NCBI RefSeq assembly: GCF_029266855.1
Contig: NZ_JAQSWB010000007.1
Coordinates: forward strand, 226,390 to 290,389
Direction of reading: 5' to 3'
Source of the DNA: Fluviicola sp.
GTDB lineage: Bacteria; Bacteroidota; Bacteroidia; Flavobacteriales_D; Crocinitomicaceae
DNA length: 64,000 nt
Below, piece by piece: positions 51,136 through 61,776 of this stretch (position 1 is its first letter; each line of letters begins with the position of its first letter). Below the pieces are notes generated by a model that did no database searches, was not told where the DNA came from, and was given only the letters and a program-made list of their open reading frames with translations. The position numbers and the translations under genes are program-made.

Positions 51136-54100
51136 TTACCTTGTTAAGTAGATATAACCTTTAACCACATTATCTCCGTCTAATTCCAGGATGTAGAAGT
51201 AAGTACCTTCAGGCAGTACATCTTTTCCAACTGCCATTTTACCTTGCATTGTTCCGTCCCAGTCATTGTTGTAAGGACTGGCTTGGTAAACTTCCACTCC
51301 CCAGCGATTGAACACTTTGAATACGTGATCCGGGTAGTTGTCCAGGTTCGGAATGATTAGTGTTTCATTCGAATTATCACCATTTGGGGAGAATCCTTCC
51401 GGAACCTTTACATCTGCTCCGTCATTGTCTCCTGATGTATTACAGGCCGGAGCATTCGGAAGCGGATCGCACGGATCAAGCGGATCCGATGTCCCTGTTG
51501 GAACGTATGGTGTGGAAGGATTATCAACTCCGTGAACTTCTTCTCCGTCTGAAACACCGTCTCCATCTGTATCGGGATCATTCGGGTTGGTTCCGTTTGT
51601 TGCTTCGTCATCGTCTGAAACTCCATCTCCGTCACCGTCACAAGCCACACTGGTAGGCAGTGGATCGCATGGATCAAGCGGATCCGATGTCCCTGTTGGA
51701 ACGTACGGCGTGGATGGATTGTCAACTCCGTGAACTTCTTCCCCGTCTGACACGCCGTCTCCATCTGTGTCGGGATTATTCGGGTTGGTTCCGTTCGTTG
51801 CTTCGTCATCGTTTGAAACCCCATCGCCGTCACTGTCGCAAGCTGCACTTGTTGACAGCGGATCACATGGATCAAGCGGGTTTGATGTTCCGGTTGGAAC
51901 GTATGGTGTGGATGGGTCATCAACTCCATGAACCTCTTCTCCGTCTAAAACACCGTCTCCGTCTGTATCGGGGTTATTCGGATTGGTTCCGTTTGTTGCT
52001 TCATCACCGTTTGTTAATCCGTCTCCGTCCATATCGCAGGCAATACTCATCATATTTGGATCGCACGGATCCAATGGATCGGTACCTGAATCGACTTCAT
52101 ATCCATCGTTGAATCCGTCGCCATCTGTATCCGGATTGTTCGGATCTGTTCCGTTTGTTGCTTCATCACCATTCGATAATCCATCGTCGTCGCTGTCACA
52201 AGCCGGACTCGTATTGATCGGATCACATGGATCTAAAGGATCTGATGTTCCCGTTACAACATAGGTCGTAGAAGGGTCATCCTCTCCATCAACTTCTTCT
52301 CCATCCAAAACACCGTCTCCATCTGTGTCCGGGTTGGTCGGATTCGTGCCGGCAGTTCCTTCTTCTGCATTCGTTAGGCCGTCTCCGTCCTGGTCACACA
52401 CCGGATTGGAAGGATTCGGATCACATGGGTTCAGCGGATCGGAGCCGAAATTCACTTCGTCGCCGTCATCATAACCATCACCGTCTGTGTCCGGGTTATT
52501 CGGATCCGTACCGGTATCCGTAACTTCTTCAAAATCTGTTAATCCGTCTCCGTCTGTATCCACATTACAATCAACTAAAGTAACCGAAACCGGTGCGGAT
52601 GCTTGTGAAGAACAGCTTCCGTTTGAAACCGTAACGGTAAAAGAACCTGTTGTCTGAACCCAAATGGATTGGGTAATGGCAGCATTTGACCATAAGTAAC
52701 TCGTTGCGGTTGATGATGTTAACTGTACTGAATCTCCCGCACAGAAATTCGTTGGTCCGCCTGCAGTTATTGTTGGTGTTGCTGGGCTTGGATTAACTGT
52801 TACTGTGGTTGAAGTACTTGTAGCTGAGCAACCTCCGCTCGTAATTGTTACGTTATAAGATCCCGCACTGGAAACTGTTATTGCTTGTGTTGTAGCGCCA
52901 TTCGACCACAAATAAGAACCTCCTGTTGAGGATGTTAAAGTAACCGATCCGCCCGAACAAAAGGTGGTTGGTCCGCCCGGGGTAACTATTGGAGGAGCAG
53001 GGCTGGTGTTTACCGTTACTAATGTAGCTGCACTTGTAGCACTGCACCCGCTTGTTGTTACAGTAACTGTGTATGATCCGGAAGTGGATACGGTGATTGT
53101 TTGTGTTGTTTCACCTGTTGACCATAAGTAAGCTCCACCAGCAGATGCTGTTAAATTCACAGAACCGCCCATACAAAATGATGTTGGTCCGCCCGGAGTT
53201 ATTGTTGCTATCGGTAATGGGTTGACAGTTATCATTATCGGTGCACTTGTTGCAGTACAACTGCCGGAACCGACACTCACAGTGTATGAACCACCTGACG
53301 TAACAGTAATTGCATTTGTAGTTTCACTCGTTGACCAGGTATTTCCCGCAGGAGCTGATGATGTTAAAGTCACAGAACCTCCGCTGCAGAAAGTAGTTGG
53401 GCCACCTGGGTTAATTGTTGGTGTCGCCGGCGGCGGATTGACAGTAACTATTGTTCCCGCGCTCGTTGAAGTACAGCTTCCGTTGGATACACTTACGGTA
53501 TAAGTTCCCGACGTGGAAACGGTTATTGCCTGTGTTACGGCAGTAGTTGACCAGGTATTTCCTGTTGCTGATGAAGAAGTTAAAGTCACTGAGCCACCTG
53601 TACAGAATGTGGTAGGTCCGCCTGCTGCTATGATCGGCACACTTGGTGTAGCATTCACGGTCACGGCCGTAGCAGAAGAAGTTGCCACACAACCTGATCC
53701 GTTTCCAACTGTTACTGTATAGGAACCGCCGGAAGAAACCGTGATCGAAGAAGTAGTTTCTCCTGTCGACCACAAATAAGTTGTTGCCGGTGACGAAGTA
53801 AGTGTTACAGAACCTCCGGAACAAAAAGTAGTTGGTCCACCGGGTGTAACTGTTGGAACAGCCGGTGCACTTGGTCCGCTAAGTGTCTGCGCCAGGGAAT
53901 TTGATGAACATCCTGACGCCAGTACCAGCGTAATGGTATACGATCCTGAACCCAGATTCGGAATAGTCACCGGAAGCGTTACTCCCATTTGACTTCCCGA
54001 AGAGGTTCCTGTCCATAGTATGTTTCCGCTTGCCGAACCTGTAACCTGGATACTTCCGTCTGTGGAAGCACAGGTAGTGGGATTTGAAACGGTTCCTAAA

Positions 54101-56808
54101 GCAATTGTTGTGCTTGGATTAATAACAACCGAAGTTGAATTTGCAGATGAACTGCATCCGTTTACGATTGTGGTAACAGAATAAGAACCGGCATCAGCAG
54201 CTTGTGCATTTGGTATAATCGGATTTTGATCCGTACTTGTAAATCCATTTGGTCCCGTCCAGGAGTAACTTGCTCCTGAAACGGTTGTTGCAGTTAAATT
54301 AATGCTTGTATTCTGACAAACCGGCGAATTGCCTGAAGCGGTCGCCGCTGTTGGCGTGGGATTCACAATCACATTCGTTGTGCTTGCAGCCACAGATGTA
54401 CAGCCGCTAACTGTAATTTGCAATGAATAGGTTCCTGCATCGCTTAAAGCAGCCGATGCAATGATCGGGTTTTGTGCAGTCGAACTGAAACTTCCTGGTC
54501 CTGACCATTGATAACTTGCTCCTAAAACCATTGGGGCGCTTAAATTAATAGCTGAACCCTGACAAACCGGGGAATTGCTTGAAACCGACGGTGCTGCCGG
54601 AGCCGGATTGACAATAACCGAAGTACTACCTGCTGACGAACTGCATCCTGAAAGCGAGATCGTGACATTATATGTTCCGGCGTCCGCTACCGTAATATTA
54701 GGGATAGAAGGGTTTTGCAGAGAACTGGTGAAACTGTTCGGGCCTGTCCAGGAATAACTTGCTCCCAAAACCGTTGGTGTTGTCAAATTCAGTGTTGCTC
54801 CTTCACACAATGGACCATTGCTCATCGCGGCCGGTGTGGAGATTGGAGTGCTCTGATTGATTGAAACCTGGTCTGAGGAGGAATGACATCCGTCTGTGTA
54901 AATTGTCCAGCTGTAAGTGTTTGTCCCTGTGTTCAATGCAGATACACTTGCATTCGCAGCATGAATATTAGTAAATGAACCTGCACCGGAAACAACTGAC
55001 CAATAGCCCTGACCCGAAACCGGGACATTCGCTGCCATGATATAACTTGTTCCACAACCGCTTTGATCATTTCCTGCCGCAGCAATTGTAGGAACGCTAT
55101 TTTCCCTCCAGTCGGGAAGTCCATCGTTATCCGAATCCTGTCGTGGGGCAGTTGTGCCACCGTTATCAGGATCGTATGCATTATCCAAACCGTCATTATC
55201 GGTATCGATATTTAATAAGTTGAAGTCGGCAACACAGTTGTGATTGGCGTCATTGCCTTCCAGCTGGTCGGAGAATCCATCATTATCGGAATCCAGGTCG
55301 ATGTAATCAGGGTTATCGTTTCCATCTGTATTGACTGCTACAATTAAAGTTCCTCCGGTACTCACGTCGTATGCATTATCTAATCCGTCGCCATCGGAAT
55401 CTGATCCGCTTGGGGGAATAAATCCTGCGGAAGTCTGATATTCATGTAAGTCAAGGATCCCGTCATTATCCGAATCCTGGTCTTTCCAATCTGGTTTTCC
55501 GTCATTGTCGAAATCCTGGGAAGAAGCAAGAGGCGAACAGAACATGATCTCTCCGATTCCGTAACCCTGGTTTCCTACTGCAGGATCCATATTGTCGTAT
55601 ATGAATTGAACGGAATCCACCAAAACAGGAAGGTTTATTGCGATTGTTCCGTTTAGCTCCGTATTATCCATTGCAACCAAACCGAGAAATTGGTTGTTTC
55701 CATTGTACATATTGAAGTTCCCTGTTCCAATCGTATAGTCCGCAGCAGTAAGCTGGTATAATTGACCGAATGAATAGGCATTTACTGTAATTCTATCCTG
55801 GAATTGCCCTGCAGCAACGTCTATATCCTGCAGTTTAAAAGATAAATCACTTACGGGTTGACTGAATCTCAGTACCTGGATTGATTGATCTGCAGCCGTC
55901 GCCACATCTTGTTCCGTATATATCTCCAAACCTGTAATTGCCGAATAGTTTTCCGAAATATTGAAATTAGCTATTCCTGCTCCTGCAGTGCTTCGTATCA
56001 TCACATTGGCAGACACACCTGAAATTGTAGGGTAATACAAGGTTGGATCAGATTGTGCTGTTAAGGGTAAAGTAGCAGTTGCCGTACATGGCAGCAACTC
56101 GGCATTATTCGCTACTCCGTCTCCATCCCAGTCTATATCGGAAATATCCTGGATTCCATCATTATCAGAATCGCTTGACGGGATATAGTAATAAACCCGT
56201 ATCCGCACCGCATCAATGTAGGAGATCACTGTCGGAAGAAGTAAACCTGCTGCACGTGATTCTATGGCGATTGCCACTCCGAAACCATTGCTGCTTACAT
56301 CCATCCCATTTAAGCTTGTTCCCCACAAATCTGCATTTGTACCGTAAGTGAAAGCAGTTTCGGTGGTGGGCCAGTTCACTCCCGTATTGGCGTGATTGGT
56401 TCCCGTAATCTGGTTGTTCTTCAACAGGCGGATGTCCAGATCTCGTGTCCAGTTTGATCCGGTATTGTCGGAACTTAATTTCCTGATTTCTACCTGTACA
56501 CCACAAACCTGGGCATTCATCGGGATATTCAGGTTTAAATTCCTGAGAACCAAAAAATTGGAGCTTCTGACCGTTCCACCGATAAGTAAGGCCGCATTAG
56601 CCATGGTGGCGTAACTGTTGTTATCAGTTAAAGCGTTTCCGGGGTTGTTCCATGGATCTGTTCCACCTGCAGCATTGTTTATACTTACCTGAGCATTGAC
56701 ATACCCGGTGTTTGATCCGGGACATTGTCCGAAGGAACTTGCGATGAAAAGGGAGCTTAAAAGTAAGGACATAGCTATCCTGGCTCGATTCGAGTAAATA
56801 ATGGTCAT
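51136..56808 (-). CDS. Giant repeat adhesin with T9SS type B sorting domain
   Basis: The product is 1890 residues with an N-terminal signal ([17 protein letters not shown]). Calcium-binding TSP3-like motifs ([19 protein letters not shown]) start near 215 and recur at 427-567. Three Ig-like repeats of about 83 residues ([21 protein letters not shown]) span about 660-900. Six units of about 72 residues beginning [17 protein letters not shown] span about 977-1413. A run of TSP3 units follows (1417-1797), including 66-residue units of [27 protein letters not shown]. The end, from [20 protein letters not shown] through [12 protein letters not shown] to GYIYLTR, is a type B sorting domain. It is probably a calcium-stabilised surface adhesin, possibly for gliding or attachment, exported with the PorP/PorE-like proteins encoded next. 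Confidence 0.93.
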   Translation of the reverse strand: MTIIYSNRARIAMSLLLSSLFIASSFGQCPGSNTGYVNAQVSINNAAGGTDPWNNPGNALTDNNSYATMANAALLIGGTVRSSNFLVLRNLNLNIPMNAQVCGVQVEIRKLSSDNTGSNWTRDLDIRLLKNNQITGTNHANTGVNWPTTETAFTYGTNADLWGTSLNGMDVSSNGFGVAIAIESRAAGLLLPTVISYIDAVRIRVYYYIPSSDSDNDGIQDISDIDWDGDGVANNAELLPCTATATLPLTAQSDPTLYYPTISGVSANVMIRSTAGAGIANFNISENYSAITGLEIYTEQDVATAADQSIQVLRFSQPVSDLSFKLQDIDVAAGQFQDRITVNAYSFGQLYQLTAADYTIGTGNFNMYNGNNQFLGLVAMDNTELNGTIAINLPVLVDSVQFIYDNMDPAVGNQGYGIGEIMFCSPLASSQDFDNDGKPDWKDQDSDNDGILDLHEYQTSAGFIPPSGSDSDGDGLDNAYDVSTGGTLIVAVNTDGNDNPDYIDLDSDNDGFSDQLEGNDANHNCVADFNLLNIDTDNDGLDNAYDPDNGGTTAPRQDSDNDGLPDWRENSVPTIAAAGNDQSGCGTSYIMAANVPVSGQGYWSVVSGAGSFTNIHAANASVSALNTGTNTYSWTIYTDGCHSSSDQVSINQSTPISTPAAMSNGPLCEGATLNLTTPTVLGASYSWTGPNSFTSSLQNPSIPNITVADAGTYNVTISLSGCSSSAGSTSVIVNPAPAAPSVSSNSPVCQGSAINLSAPMVLGASYQWSGPGSFSSTAQNPIIASAALSDAGTYSLQITVSGCTSVAASTTNVIVNPTPTAATASGNSPVCQNTSINLTATTVSGASYSWTGPNGFTSTDQNPIIPNAQAADAGSYSVTTIVNGCSSSANSTSVVINPSTTIALGTVSNPTTCASTDGSIQVTGSASGNILWTGTSSGSQMGVTLPVTIPNLGSGSYTITLVLASGCSSNSLAQTLSGPSAPAVPTVTPGGPTTFCSGGSVTLTSSPATTYLWSTGETTSSITVSSGGSYTVTVGNGSGCVATSSATAVTVNATPSVPIIAAGGPTTFCTGGSVTLTSSSATGNTWSTTAVTQAITVSTSGTYTVSVSNGSCTSTSAGTIVTVNPPPATPTINPGGPTTFCSGGSVTLTSSAPAGNTWSTSETTNAITVTSGGSYTVSVGSGSCTATSAPIMITVNPLPIATITPGGPTSFCMGGSVNLTASAGGAYLWSTGETTQTITVSTSGSYTVTVTTSGCSATSAATLVTVNTSPAPPIVTPGGPTTFCSGGSVTLTSSTGGSYLWSNGATTQAITVSSAGSYNVTITSGGCSATSTSTTVTVNPSPATPTITAGGPTNFCAGDSVQLTSSTATSYLWSNAAITQSIWVQTTGSFTVTVSNGSCSSQASAPVSVTLVDCNVDTDGDGLTDFEEVTDTGTDPNNPDTDGDGYDDGDEVNFGSDPLNPCDPNPSNPVCDQDGDGLTNAEEGTAGTNPTNPDTDGDGVLDGEEVDGEDDPSTTYVVTGTSDPLDPCDPINTSPACDSDDDGLSNGDEATNGTDPNNPDTDGDGFNDGYEVDSGTDPLDPCDPNMMSIACDMDGDGLTNGDEATNGTNPNNPDTDGDGVLDGEEVHGVDDPSTPYVPTGTSNPLDPCDPLSTSAACDSDGDGVSNDDEATNGTNPNNPDTDGDGVSDGEEVHGVDNPSTPYVPTGTSDPLDPCDPLPTSVACDGDGDGVSDDDEATNGTNPNDPDTDGDGVSDGEEVHGVDNPSTPYVPTGTSDPLDPCDPLPNAPACNTSGDNDGADVKVPEGFSPNGDNSNETLIIPNLDNYPDHVFKVFNRWGVEVYQASPYNNDWDGTMQGKMAVGKDVLPEGTYFYILELDGDNVVKGYIYLTR
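51474..52070 (-). repeat. 198-bp near-identical tandem repeats coding TSP3 units
   Basis: Recognition blocks such as GGATCAAGCGGATCCGATGT recur 198 bp apart (around 51474, 51672 and a diverged one near 51870). Each unit encodes 66 residues. The identity at DNA level is higher than elsewhere in the gene, so the copies arose or were homogenised recently and can recombine to change adhesin length. Confidence 0.75.
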
Positions 56809-57191
56809 AATTAAATAGTTTTTAAGCCTTATTTTACTCTAGCTACCAAAATACAAATGAAAAATTTGGGAGTGATATGCGGTCGTAATAAAAGGTCAGA
56901 ACAACGTTATAAAAAAATTTAACAACTTCCAAATATTTAACATCAAAATTTAATGAATCGTCGATTAAATAGGTGAATCGATCGAAACTAGTGATAATTT
57001 AAACGATTGCTAATCAATGTTTTAACTAATAATATAATTAAAAATTATTCCTTTCGTTTTTTTGTGGAATTCGTAACCGAATTGCTTATAAACTATGCCA
57101 GGTTCATAATTAATGACGCAATACTACATTATTCTGGTTCAGGAACTTTATTTTTACCGAAATAGCATTTTTAGCTACTTAAACCATTCAA
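56809..57191. other. AT-rich divergent intergenic region
   Basis: This 383-bp gap separates the start of the adhesin gene (minus) from the LOG gene (plus). It should hold both promoters. A TATTTTG sequence on the minus strand near 56845-56855 is one base short of TAnnTTTG. No ORF, RNA gene or convincing repeat was seen. Confidence 0.4.
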
Positions 57192-57875
57192 ATGAACGCA
57201 ATACGCAAGGACTGGAACGAGATAAAAACAAACGACAGCTGGGCAATTTTCAAAATAATGTCTGAATTTGTAGAAGGTTATGAACGAATGGCGCGAATTG
57301 GCCCGTGTATTTCCATTTTCGGATCTGCCCGGACCAAGGAAGAAAACAAATACTACCAGTTAAGCGTGGAAATAGCTGAGAAACTTGCCAGATCCGGTTA
57401 CGGAATCATTACCGGCGGGGGACCCGGAATCATGGAAGCCGGAAATAAAGGTGCACATCAGGGTGGTGGAAAATCAGTTGGATTGAATATTGACCTGCCA
57501 TTCGAGCAATTCCACAACAAGTATGTCGACCGGGAAAGTCATTTGAATTTTGATTATTTCTTTGTCCGCAAGGTGATTTTCGTGAAATATTCTCAGGGAT
57601 TTGTAGTATTGCCGGGTGGTTTCGGGACAATGGATGAGTTATTTGAAGCGATCACATTGATCCAAACCAAGAAGATCACAAAAAGACCGGTTGTACTGGT
57701 CGGAAGGGAATATTGGACAGGATTGGTGGAATGGGTTCAAAAGGTAATGCTTGAAAAGGAACACAATATCGCAGCGGAAGATATGCGCTTCTTAACGATC
57801 GTGGATACTGCCGATGAAGCCGTGAAGTATGTGGATGATTTCTACAAAACACACGACCTCAGCCCGAATTTCTAA
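57192..57875 (+). CDS. LOG family protein (TIGR00730-type nucleotide phosphoribohydrolase)
   Basis: This 227-residue Rossmann-like protein has the LOG signatures GGGPGIMEAGNKGAH and PGGFGTMDELFEAIT (PGGxGTxxE). Characterised relatives release free base from nucleoside 5'-monophosphates, including cytokinin ribotides, so a role in nucleotide metabolism is likely. It is cytoplasmic, and the start at 57192 is natural. Followed by a dispersed repeat, it is not in an operon with neighbours. Lysine decarboxylase is an old misannotation for this family. Confidence 0.92.
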   Translation: MNAIRKDWNEIKTNDSWAIFKIMSEFVEGYERMARIGPCISIFGSARTKEENKYYQLSVEIAEKLARSGYGIITGGGPGIMEAGNKGAHQGGGKSVGLNIDLPFEQFHNKYVDRESHLNFDYFFVRKVIFVKYSQGFVVLPGGFGTMDELFEAITLIQTKKITKRPVVLVGREYWTGLVEWVQKVMLEKEHNIAAEDMRFLTIVDTADEAVKYVDDFYKTHDLSPNF

Positions 57876-57895
57876 GATCAGACTTTTCTCTTTTC

Positions 57896-57998
57896 ACCGC
57901 TAAGAGTGAACGCTTACGCCGAAGCTACAGCGAAGGAGCAAAGAACGCAAAGAAGAATTATTAAAACTTTGCGCCTCCGCGTCCTTTGCGGTTAAATA
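57896..57998. repeat. Dispersed intergenic repeat, copy 2 (with inverted arms)
   Basis: GAACGCTTACGCC at 57908-57920 matches 6472-6484. Downstream, GCAAAGAACGCAAAG and CTTTGCGCCTCCGCGTCC-type text, an approximate inversion of the first part, make a GC-rich stem. It lies between the convergent LOG and waaA genes. Confidence 0.45.
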
Positions 57999-58018
57999 AA
58001 AAGCGTGATCTCATTTGA

Positions 58019-59224
58019 CTAACTCAATGAAGCAATGATCTTCTTCGCTGCTCCCTGATTTCTGGCGAAAATCTCAGCAAGTCTTTCATTGATCTGGGCT
58101 CTTTTTCCCATGGCTTCTTCCACTGCTTTCTCAAAACTGAAACTGTCTTCGATTGTGAAGGCCACCTCGTGATCCAGGAACAACTGCGCTTCGGGAAAAC
58201 GGCTGTGCTTCGGACCAAAAAAGATGGGAATACCAAAAGCGCCGGGCTCCAAAATGTTATGTAATTTCCCTGTAAACCCACCTCCGATGTATGCCAGATC
58301 AGCATATTGATAGGCATTGGTCAGCTGACCTATTGTATCGAGTATCAAAATGTCTTTCCCCAGGTTCCGGAAATCAGTGTAGCGCTCTACTTCATGATCG
58401 AATTCGGCAGAGATTTGTTCGATGTGCTTCTCTGAAATGTCATGCGGAGCAATGATTATCCTGAACTGTTGGCGTAATTCAAATAATGCCGGAATCAGTA
58501 TTTCTTCGTCAATGGTCCAGGAACTCCCCAGGATCAAAACAGGTTTTTCTTCTATGAAGGTGCGAATGATTTCGTTTGGCTGGCTCTTTGATTTCACTGC
58601 GAGCATTCGGTCATAACGGGTATCTCCGGTAACTGTAACTTGTTGGATTCCGATACTGTTTAACAGGTCTTTTGAACGCTGGTCTTGTGCATAAAAATGG
58701 TCAAATAAACGTAGCGCTTTCCGGAAAAAACCTCCGTACCATTTAAAGAAGCGGTGGCCTGGTCTGAACAAGCTGCTCACTCCGTAAATTTCCGCACCCT
58801 TCCTCCTGGCACACTTCAAATGGTTGTACCAAAATTCGTATTTGACAAAAAAGACTTTTTGAGGATTGAAATGAGCTACAAACTTCCGGGCATTGATCTT
58901 GGTATCGAGCGGAAGGTACAATGCCAGGTCTACCTGGTGGTCGCGTTTATTGTAAAACTCCATTCCCGAAGGACTGAAAAAAGTAACGATCAGGAATGAG
59001 TCGGGAAAGGCTTCCTTGTATGCGTTCATAACGGGCAAACCCTGATCAAACTCACCCAGTGAAGCACAGTGGAACCAGACAACAGTTCTATTGCCGGGAA
59101 TTTTGAATGTATTCAGCGGAACCCGTCTGCCAAGGATCCATTTTTTTGCTTTGGGATGAAACAGGGAAGCAATCCACATGACTGCATAGAAAGCCCGGAT
59201 CCCAAATCCGTAGAATAATCTCAT
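58019..59224 (-). CDS. waaA: 3-deoxy-D-manno-octulosonic-acid transferase WaaA (KdtA)
   Basis: This 401-residue GT-B enzyme is normal in length. It has one N-terminal membrane-anchor helix, then the family motif WFHCASLGEFDQGLPVM with catalytic Glu58. The GRRVPLNTFKIPGNRTVVWFHCAS region precedes it, and AYIGGGFTGKLHNILEPGAFG in the C-terminal domain is diagnostic. It transfers Kdo from CMP-Kdo to lipid A precursor on the inner membrane, showing that the organism makes LPS. It directly follows the outer-membrane-like gene (59225) and ends a minus-strand run behind the LolC/E-type permease. Confidence 0.95.
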   Translation of the reverse strand: MRLFYGFGIRAFYAVMWIASLFHPKAKKWILGRRVPLNTFKIPGNRTVVWFHCASLGEFDQGLPVMNAYKEAFPDSFLIVTFFSPSGMEFYNKRDHQVDLALYLPLDTKINARKFVAHFNPQKVFFVKYEFWYNHLKCARRKGAEIYGVSSLFRPGHRFFKWYGGFFRKALRLFDHFYAQDQRSKDLLNSIGIQQVTVTGDTRYDRMLAVKSKSQPNEIIRTFIEEKPVLILGSSWTIDEEILIPALFELRQQFRIIIAPHDISEKHIEQISAEFDHEVERYTDFRNLGKDILILDTIGQLTNAYQYADLAYIGGGFTGKLHNILEPGAFGIPIFFGPKHSRFPEAQLFLDHEVAFTIEDSFSFEKAVEEAMGKRAQINERLAEIFARNQGAAKKIIASLS

Positions 59225-59983
59225 TTACTCAAAATAATAGTCTTTCGGTTTACGCTTATAGACAGGAACAAACCAACCTACTTTAAATCCGTATTGTAAA
59301 TCTAATCTTTGTGCTTTGGAAACCGGAACATCCGGCTGGTCAAAAAACACATCTCTTCGATTGTAAGTTAATCCTTCCTGGATATAAAACCCGGCATAAA
59401 AGTTTACAAATCCCTGGTTGGCCATGAAGGCATATCCTGCAAACTGGTGGAAATTTAATCCCGTAGTATAGCGGTCATAACCTTTGCGGTATTTTAGTTC
59501 CAGTGTCGGAACTACCTGGTCCTGGGTCTCGACGCGTATTTTATACTGCATATAACCGAGTCCTGCGTGGACATAGAGCCCGGAATTCTTATTAGGGCTC
59601 AGTACCGGGATTACTTTCCCGACCATTACGTTGGCGTTGAAACCACGCATGTTTACAACTACTATGGCCACATCTCCGTTAACATCGTTGATATACCCGT
59701 GGGAATCCGTGATACTGGCAAACAGGTTGGGAGTCCTGATTTTGTTTCCGAACATGAAGTTCCCGTCCAAACCGTAAACCCAGTTCCGGGAAGTTTTGTA
59801 TCCGGCCATCGCGCCTACGTGATTAATCGCCCCGAAGCGTTCTTTCAGATCACCTCCCGGAGCATTTAACCCGTAATGAAGTGCAATCCAAGGTGTAGCG
59901 ATCGCGCTGTCGCGTACATTTCTCTGACCGAATCCGTAGAAACCGGTGAAGATCAAAAAAGCAAGTATGATAGAATTCCTCAT
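59225..59983 (-). CDS. Putative outer-membrane beta-barrel protein
   Basis: From the ATG at 59983 this is 252 residues, with a signal peptide (IILAFLIFTGFYGFGQ). The remainder is composed of amphipathic strands (IALHYGLNAPGGDLKERFG, GLYVHAGLGYMQYKIRV, FAGYAFMANQGFVNFYAGFY) ending in aromatic/basic YKRKPKDYYFE, as in small outer-membrane barrels. I do not recognise a named family. It lies immediately before waaA and 86 bp after the permease gene, so it may be part of an envelope-biogenesis unit. A longer start at 60001 adds six residues. Confidence 0.72.
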   Translation of the reverse strand: MRNSIILAFLIFTGFYGFGQRNVRDSAIATPWIALHYGLNAPGGDLKERFGAINHVGAMAGYKTSRNWVYGLDGNFMFGNKIRTPNLFASITDSHGYINDVNGDVAIVVVNMRGFNANVMVGKVIPVLSPNKNSGLYVHAGLGYMQYKIRVETQDQVVPTLELKYRKGYDRYTTGLNFHQFAGYAFMANQGFVNFYAGFYIQEGLTYNRRDVFFDQPDVPVSKAQRLDLQYGFKVGWFVPVYKRKPKDYYFE

Positions 59984-60069
59984 ATGTTTATAGTCTCTCA
60001 AAAATAACCATTTATCACTGCTTTAAATGCTAAATTATCCCGAAGTGGGTGAATTATCGATTAAACTGC

Positions 60070-61776
60070 TTATTTGAAGCGAATCGATTTGGCAGGATTT
60101 ATCCGGCTGATCAGCAATGATGGAACAAATAACGCAACTAAACAGACGCTCAGGGTAATGCCGTTCAGCAAGACGATTTTCCAGATACTGAATTCGATCG
60201 GAACAGTATTCAGATAGTAAACTTTTGGATCAAGCGGGATAATATGGAACTGGTACTGAAGCCAGCAAAGCCCGATCCCGATCAGGTTCCCCCAAAACAT
60301 TCCTTTCAGAATAAGTTGCCCGGTGTGCACCATAAATACTTTTCGTATAAATAAGTTACTGGCACCCATGGCTTTCAGGATTCCTATGAAATTTGTCCGT
60401 ACCAATATTAAAACAAGGAGGGCCGAACCCATGTTGACGATCCCGATGATCAGCATCAGGATAAGCACGATGGCCAGGTTTACATCCAGGAAACTTAACC
60501 AGACAAACAGGTCGTGCTGGTTGTCTTTAATGCTGTTTACTTTGACCTGCTGCCTGAAATCGGGATTAAATTCCACGGCTCGTTCTATTTTCTTCTTTTG
60601 GTTTTCGATATCTGAAAAGTCGGCAACTGTGAGTTCGTAAGACCCGATGTATTCCCTGTAGGAACCATTGCCGGGGAAAAACTCCAGGTCTACGGTCTTG
60701 GAACCGGCCTTCAGTTCATAATGAAGACCATCCGCACTTAAGAATTTCTTTTTTAGGTTTCCTTCCGCATCTTTTTCAAAAGGATTCAAAGCCAGTTTGT
60801 CTCCTTTCAACCTGATCTGCAGGTAAGCTGTATCGGGAATTGCGGTTTCGCCTTCCCTGCTGTCCGGGTTCCCCACCGGTTCGTCCATAAAGGTCCAGTA
60901 GTCGGCTGCAATTAAGCGGATCACGGTATCTTTTTGCGGGTACATGGCAAATACGGGAGTATTCTCAAATCCTTCTCCCCAGTCATAACGGTAATTTCCG
61001 TTGCCCCCGGTAACCTGGGCGCGAATGATCAGGTTGTCGTGATAAAGGGAATCTTCTACTATAATCTCAGCGCTGATTCCCCAGTCGTTCAATTGCTGAA
61101 CCTGTGGCAGGTAGCAAAAAACCAGTTCCTTGTCAAAATCTTCCAGCCCGGTTTCGTAAATACCTGTAATTTGAAACTGCCGCTGAATAGGTTTCTGTTT
61201 TACGAAATAAGCGTTGATCGTATCTCCCAACTGGTAGTGCAGATCGTTCGCAATGCGCCTGGAAATAAGTACTTCGGTAGATGCCGGGTCTTTGAATGCG
61301 GGAAGATGGCCTTCTTTCAGGTATGTTTTGAAAAAAGACCAGTCATAATTTTTATCAACACCTTTTAAAACAACTCCGAGGATCTCCTTTTGCTCTGTAT
61401 TTCCGCGAGATTGAAGCAATGCAGGCTTGTAAGCAACTGATTGAACATGCGTTACACCTTCGATTCCACTAAGCGCTGCCTCAAACTTTTTGCTCTTCAT
61501 CAGGGGGGCAGATTCCATTAAAGAAATTTCTCCCGACTTCTGAATGGAGATATGTGAACCAAAACCTATAACTTTACGGCTCACTTCTTGTTGGAACCCT
61601 TCAACCACTGCAATTGTAACGATGTTTACAACCATTGCAAGCGAAATACTCAAAATAGCAATTCTCGTAATTGGTTTTGCTGCTTTTTTATTGCCTTGCA
61701 ATGAGTCATCCGTAACATTTTGCTTACGTTGGAGTTTTTTAGCGATGAAATAGATATAATTCCAATTATTACTCAT
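60070..61776 (-). CDS. LolC/LolE-type ABC transporter permease with enlarged periplasmic domain
   Basis: From the ATG at 61776 this is 568 residues, longer than the roughly 400 of typical LolC/E. The N-terminal helix and ITRIAILSISLAMVVNIVTI motif, the MacB-like periplasmic region and the C-terminal FtsX domain (VLILMLIIGIVNMGSALLVL, ILKAMGASNLFIRKVFM) are clear, with three C-terminal helices ending RINPAKSIRFK. The extra length is in the periplasmic part, including a segment IIRAQVTGGNGNYRYDWGEG that looks like an Ig/PKD strand pair. Lol permeases release lipoproteins to the carrier protein; the ATPase partner is not in the window. The start codon shares CATG with the divergent namZ-like start. 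A longer upstream start would lie inside that gene. Confidence 0.86.
   Translation of the reverse strand: MSNNWNYIYFIAKKLQRKQNVTDDSLQGNKKAAKPITRIAILSISLAMVVNIVTIAVVEGFQQEVSRKVIGFGSHISIQKSGEISLMESAPLMKSKKFEAALSGIEGVTHVQSVAYKPALLQSRGNTEQKEILGVVLKGVDKNYDWSFFKTYLKEGHLPAFKDPASTEVLISRRIANDLHYQLGDTINAYFVKQKPIQRQFQITGIYETGLEDFDKELVFCYLPQVQQLNDWGISAEIIVEDSLYHDNLIIRAQVTGGNGNYRYDWGEGFENTPVFAMYPQKDTVIRLIAADYWTFMDEPVGNPDSREGETAIPDTAYLQIRLKGDKLALNPFEKDAEGNLKKKFLSADGLHYELKAGSKTVDLEFFPGNGSYREYIGSYELTVADFSDIENQKKKIERAVEFNPDFRQQVKVNSIKDNQHDLFVWLSFLDVNLAIVLILMLIIGIVNMGSALLVLILVRTNFIGILKAMGASNLFIRKVFMVHTGQLILKGMFWGNLIGIGLCWLQYQFHIIPLDPKVYYLNTVPIEFSIWKIVLLNGITLSVCLVALFVPSLLISRINPAKSIRFK

Noticed and set aside
51474..52070. 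CRISPR-like array from the regular repeats
   Set aside because: The repeats are 198-bp coding units in frame with the adhesin, without short repeats, unique spacers or cas genes.
51660..52112. 150-residue plus-strand ORF opposite the TSP3 repeats
   Set aside because: It follows from the 198-bp repeats and biased codons of the adhesin on the other strand and has no start context or recognisable domain.
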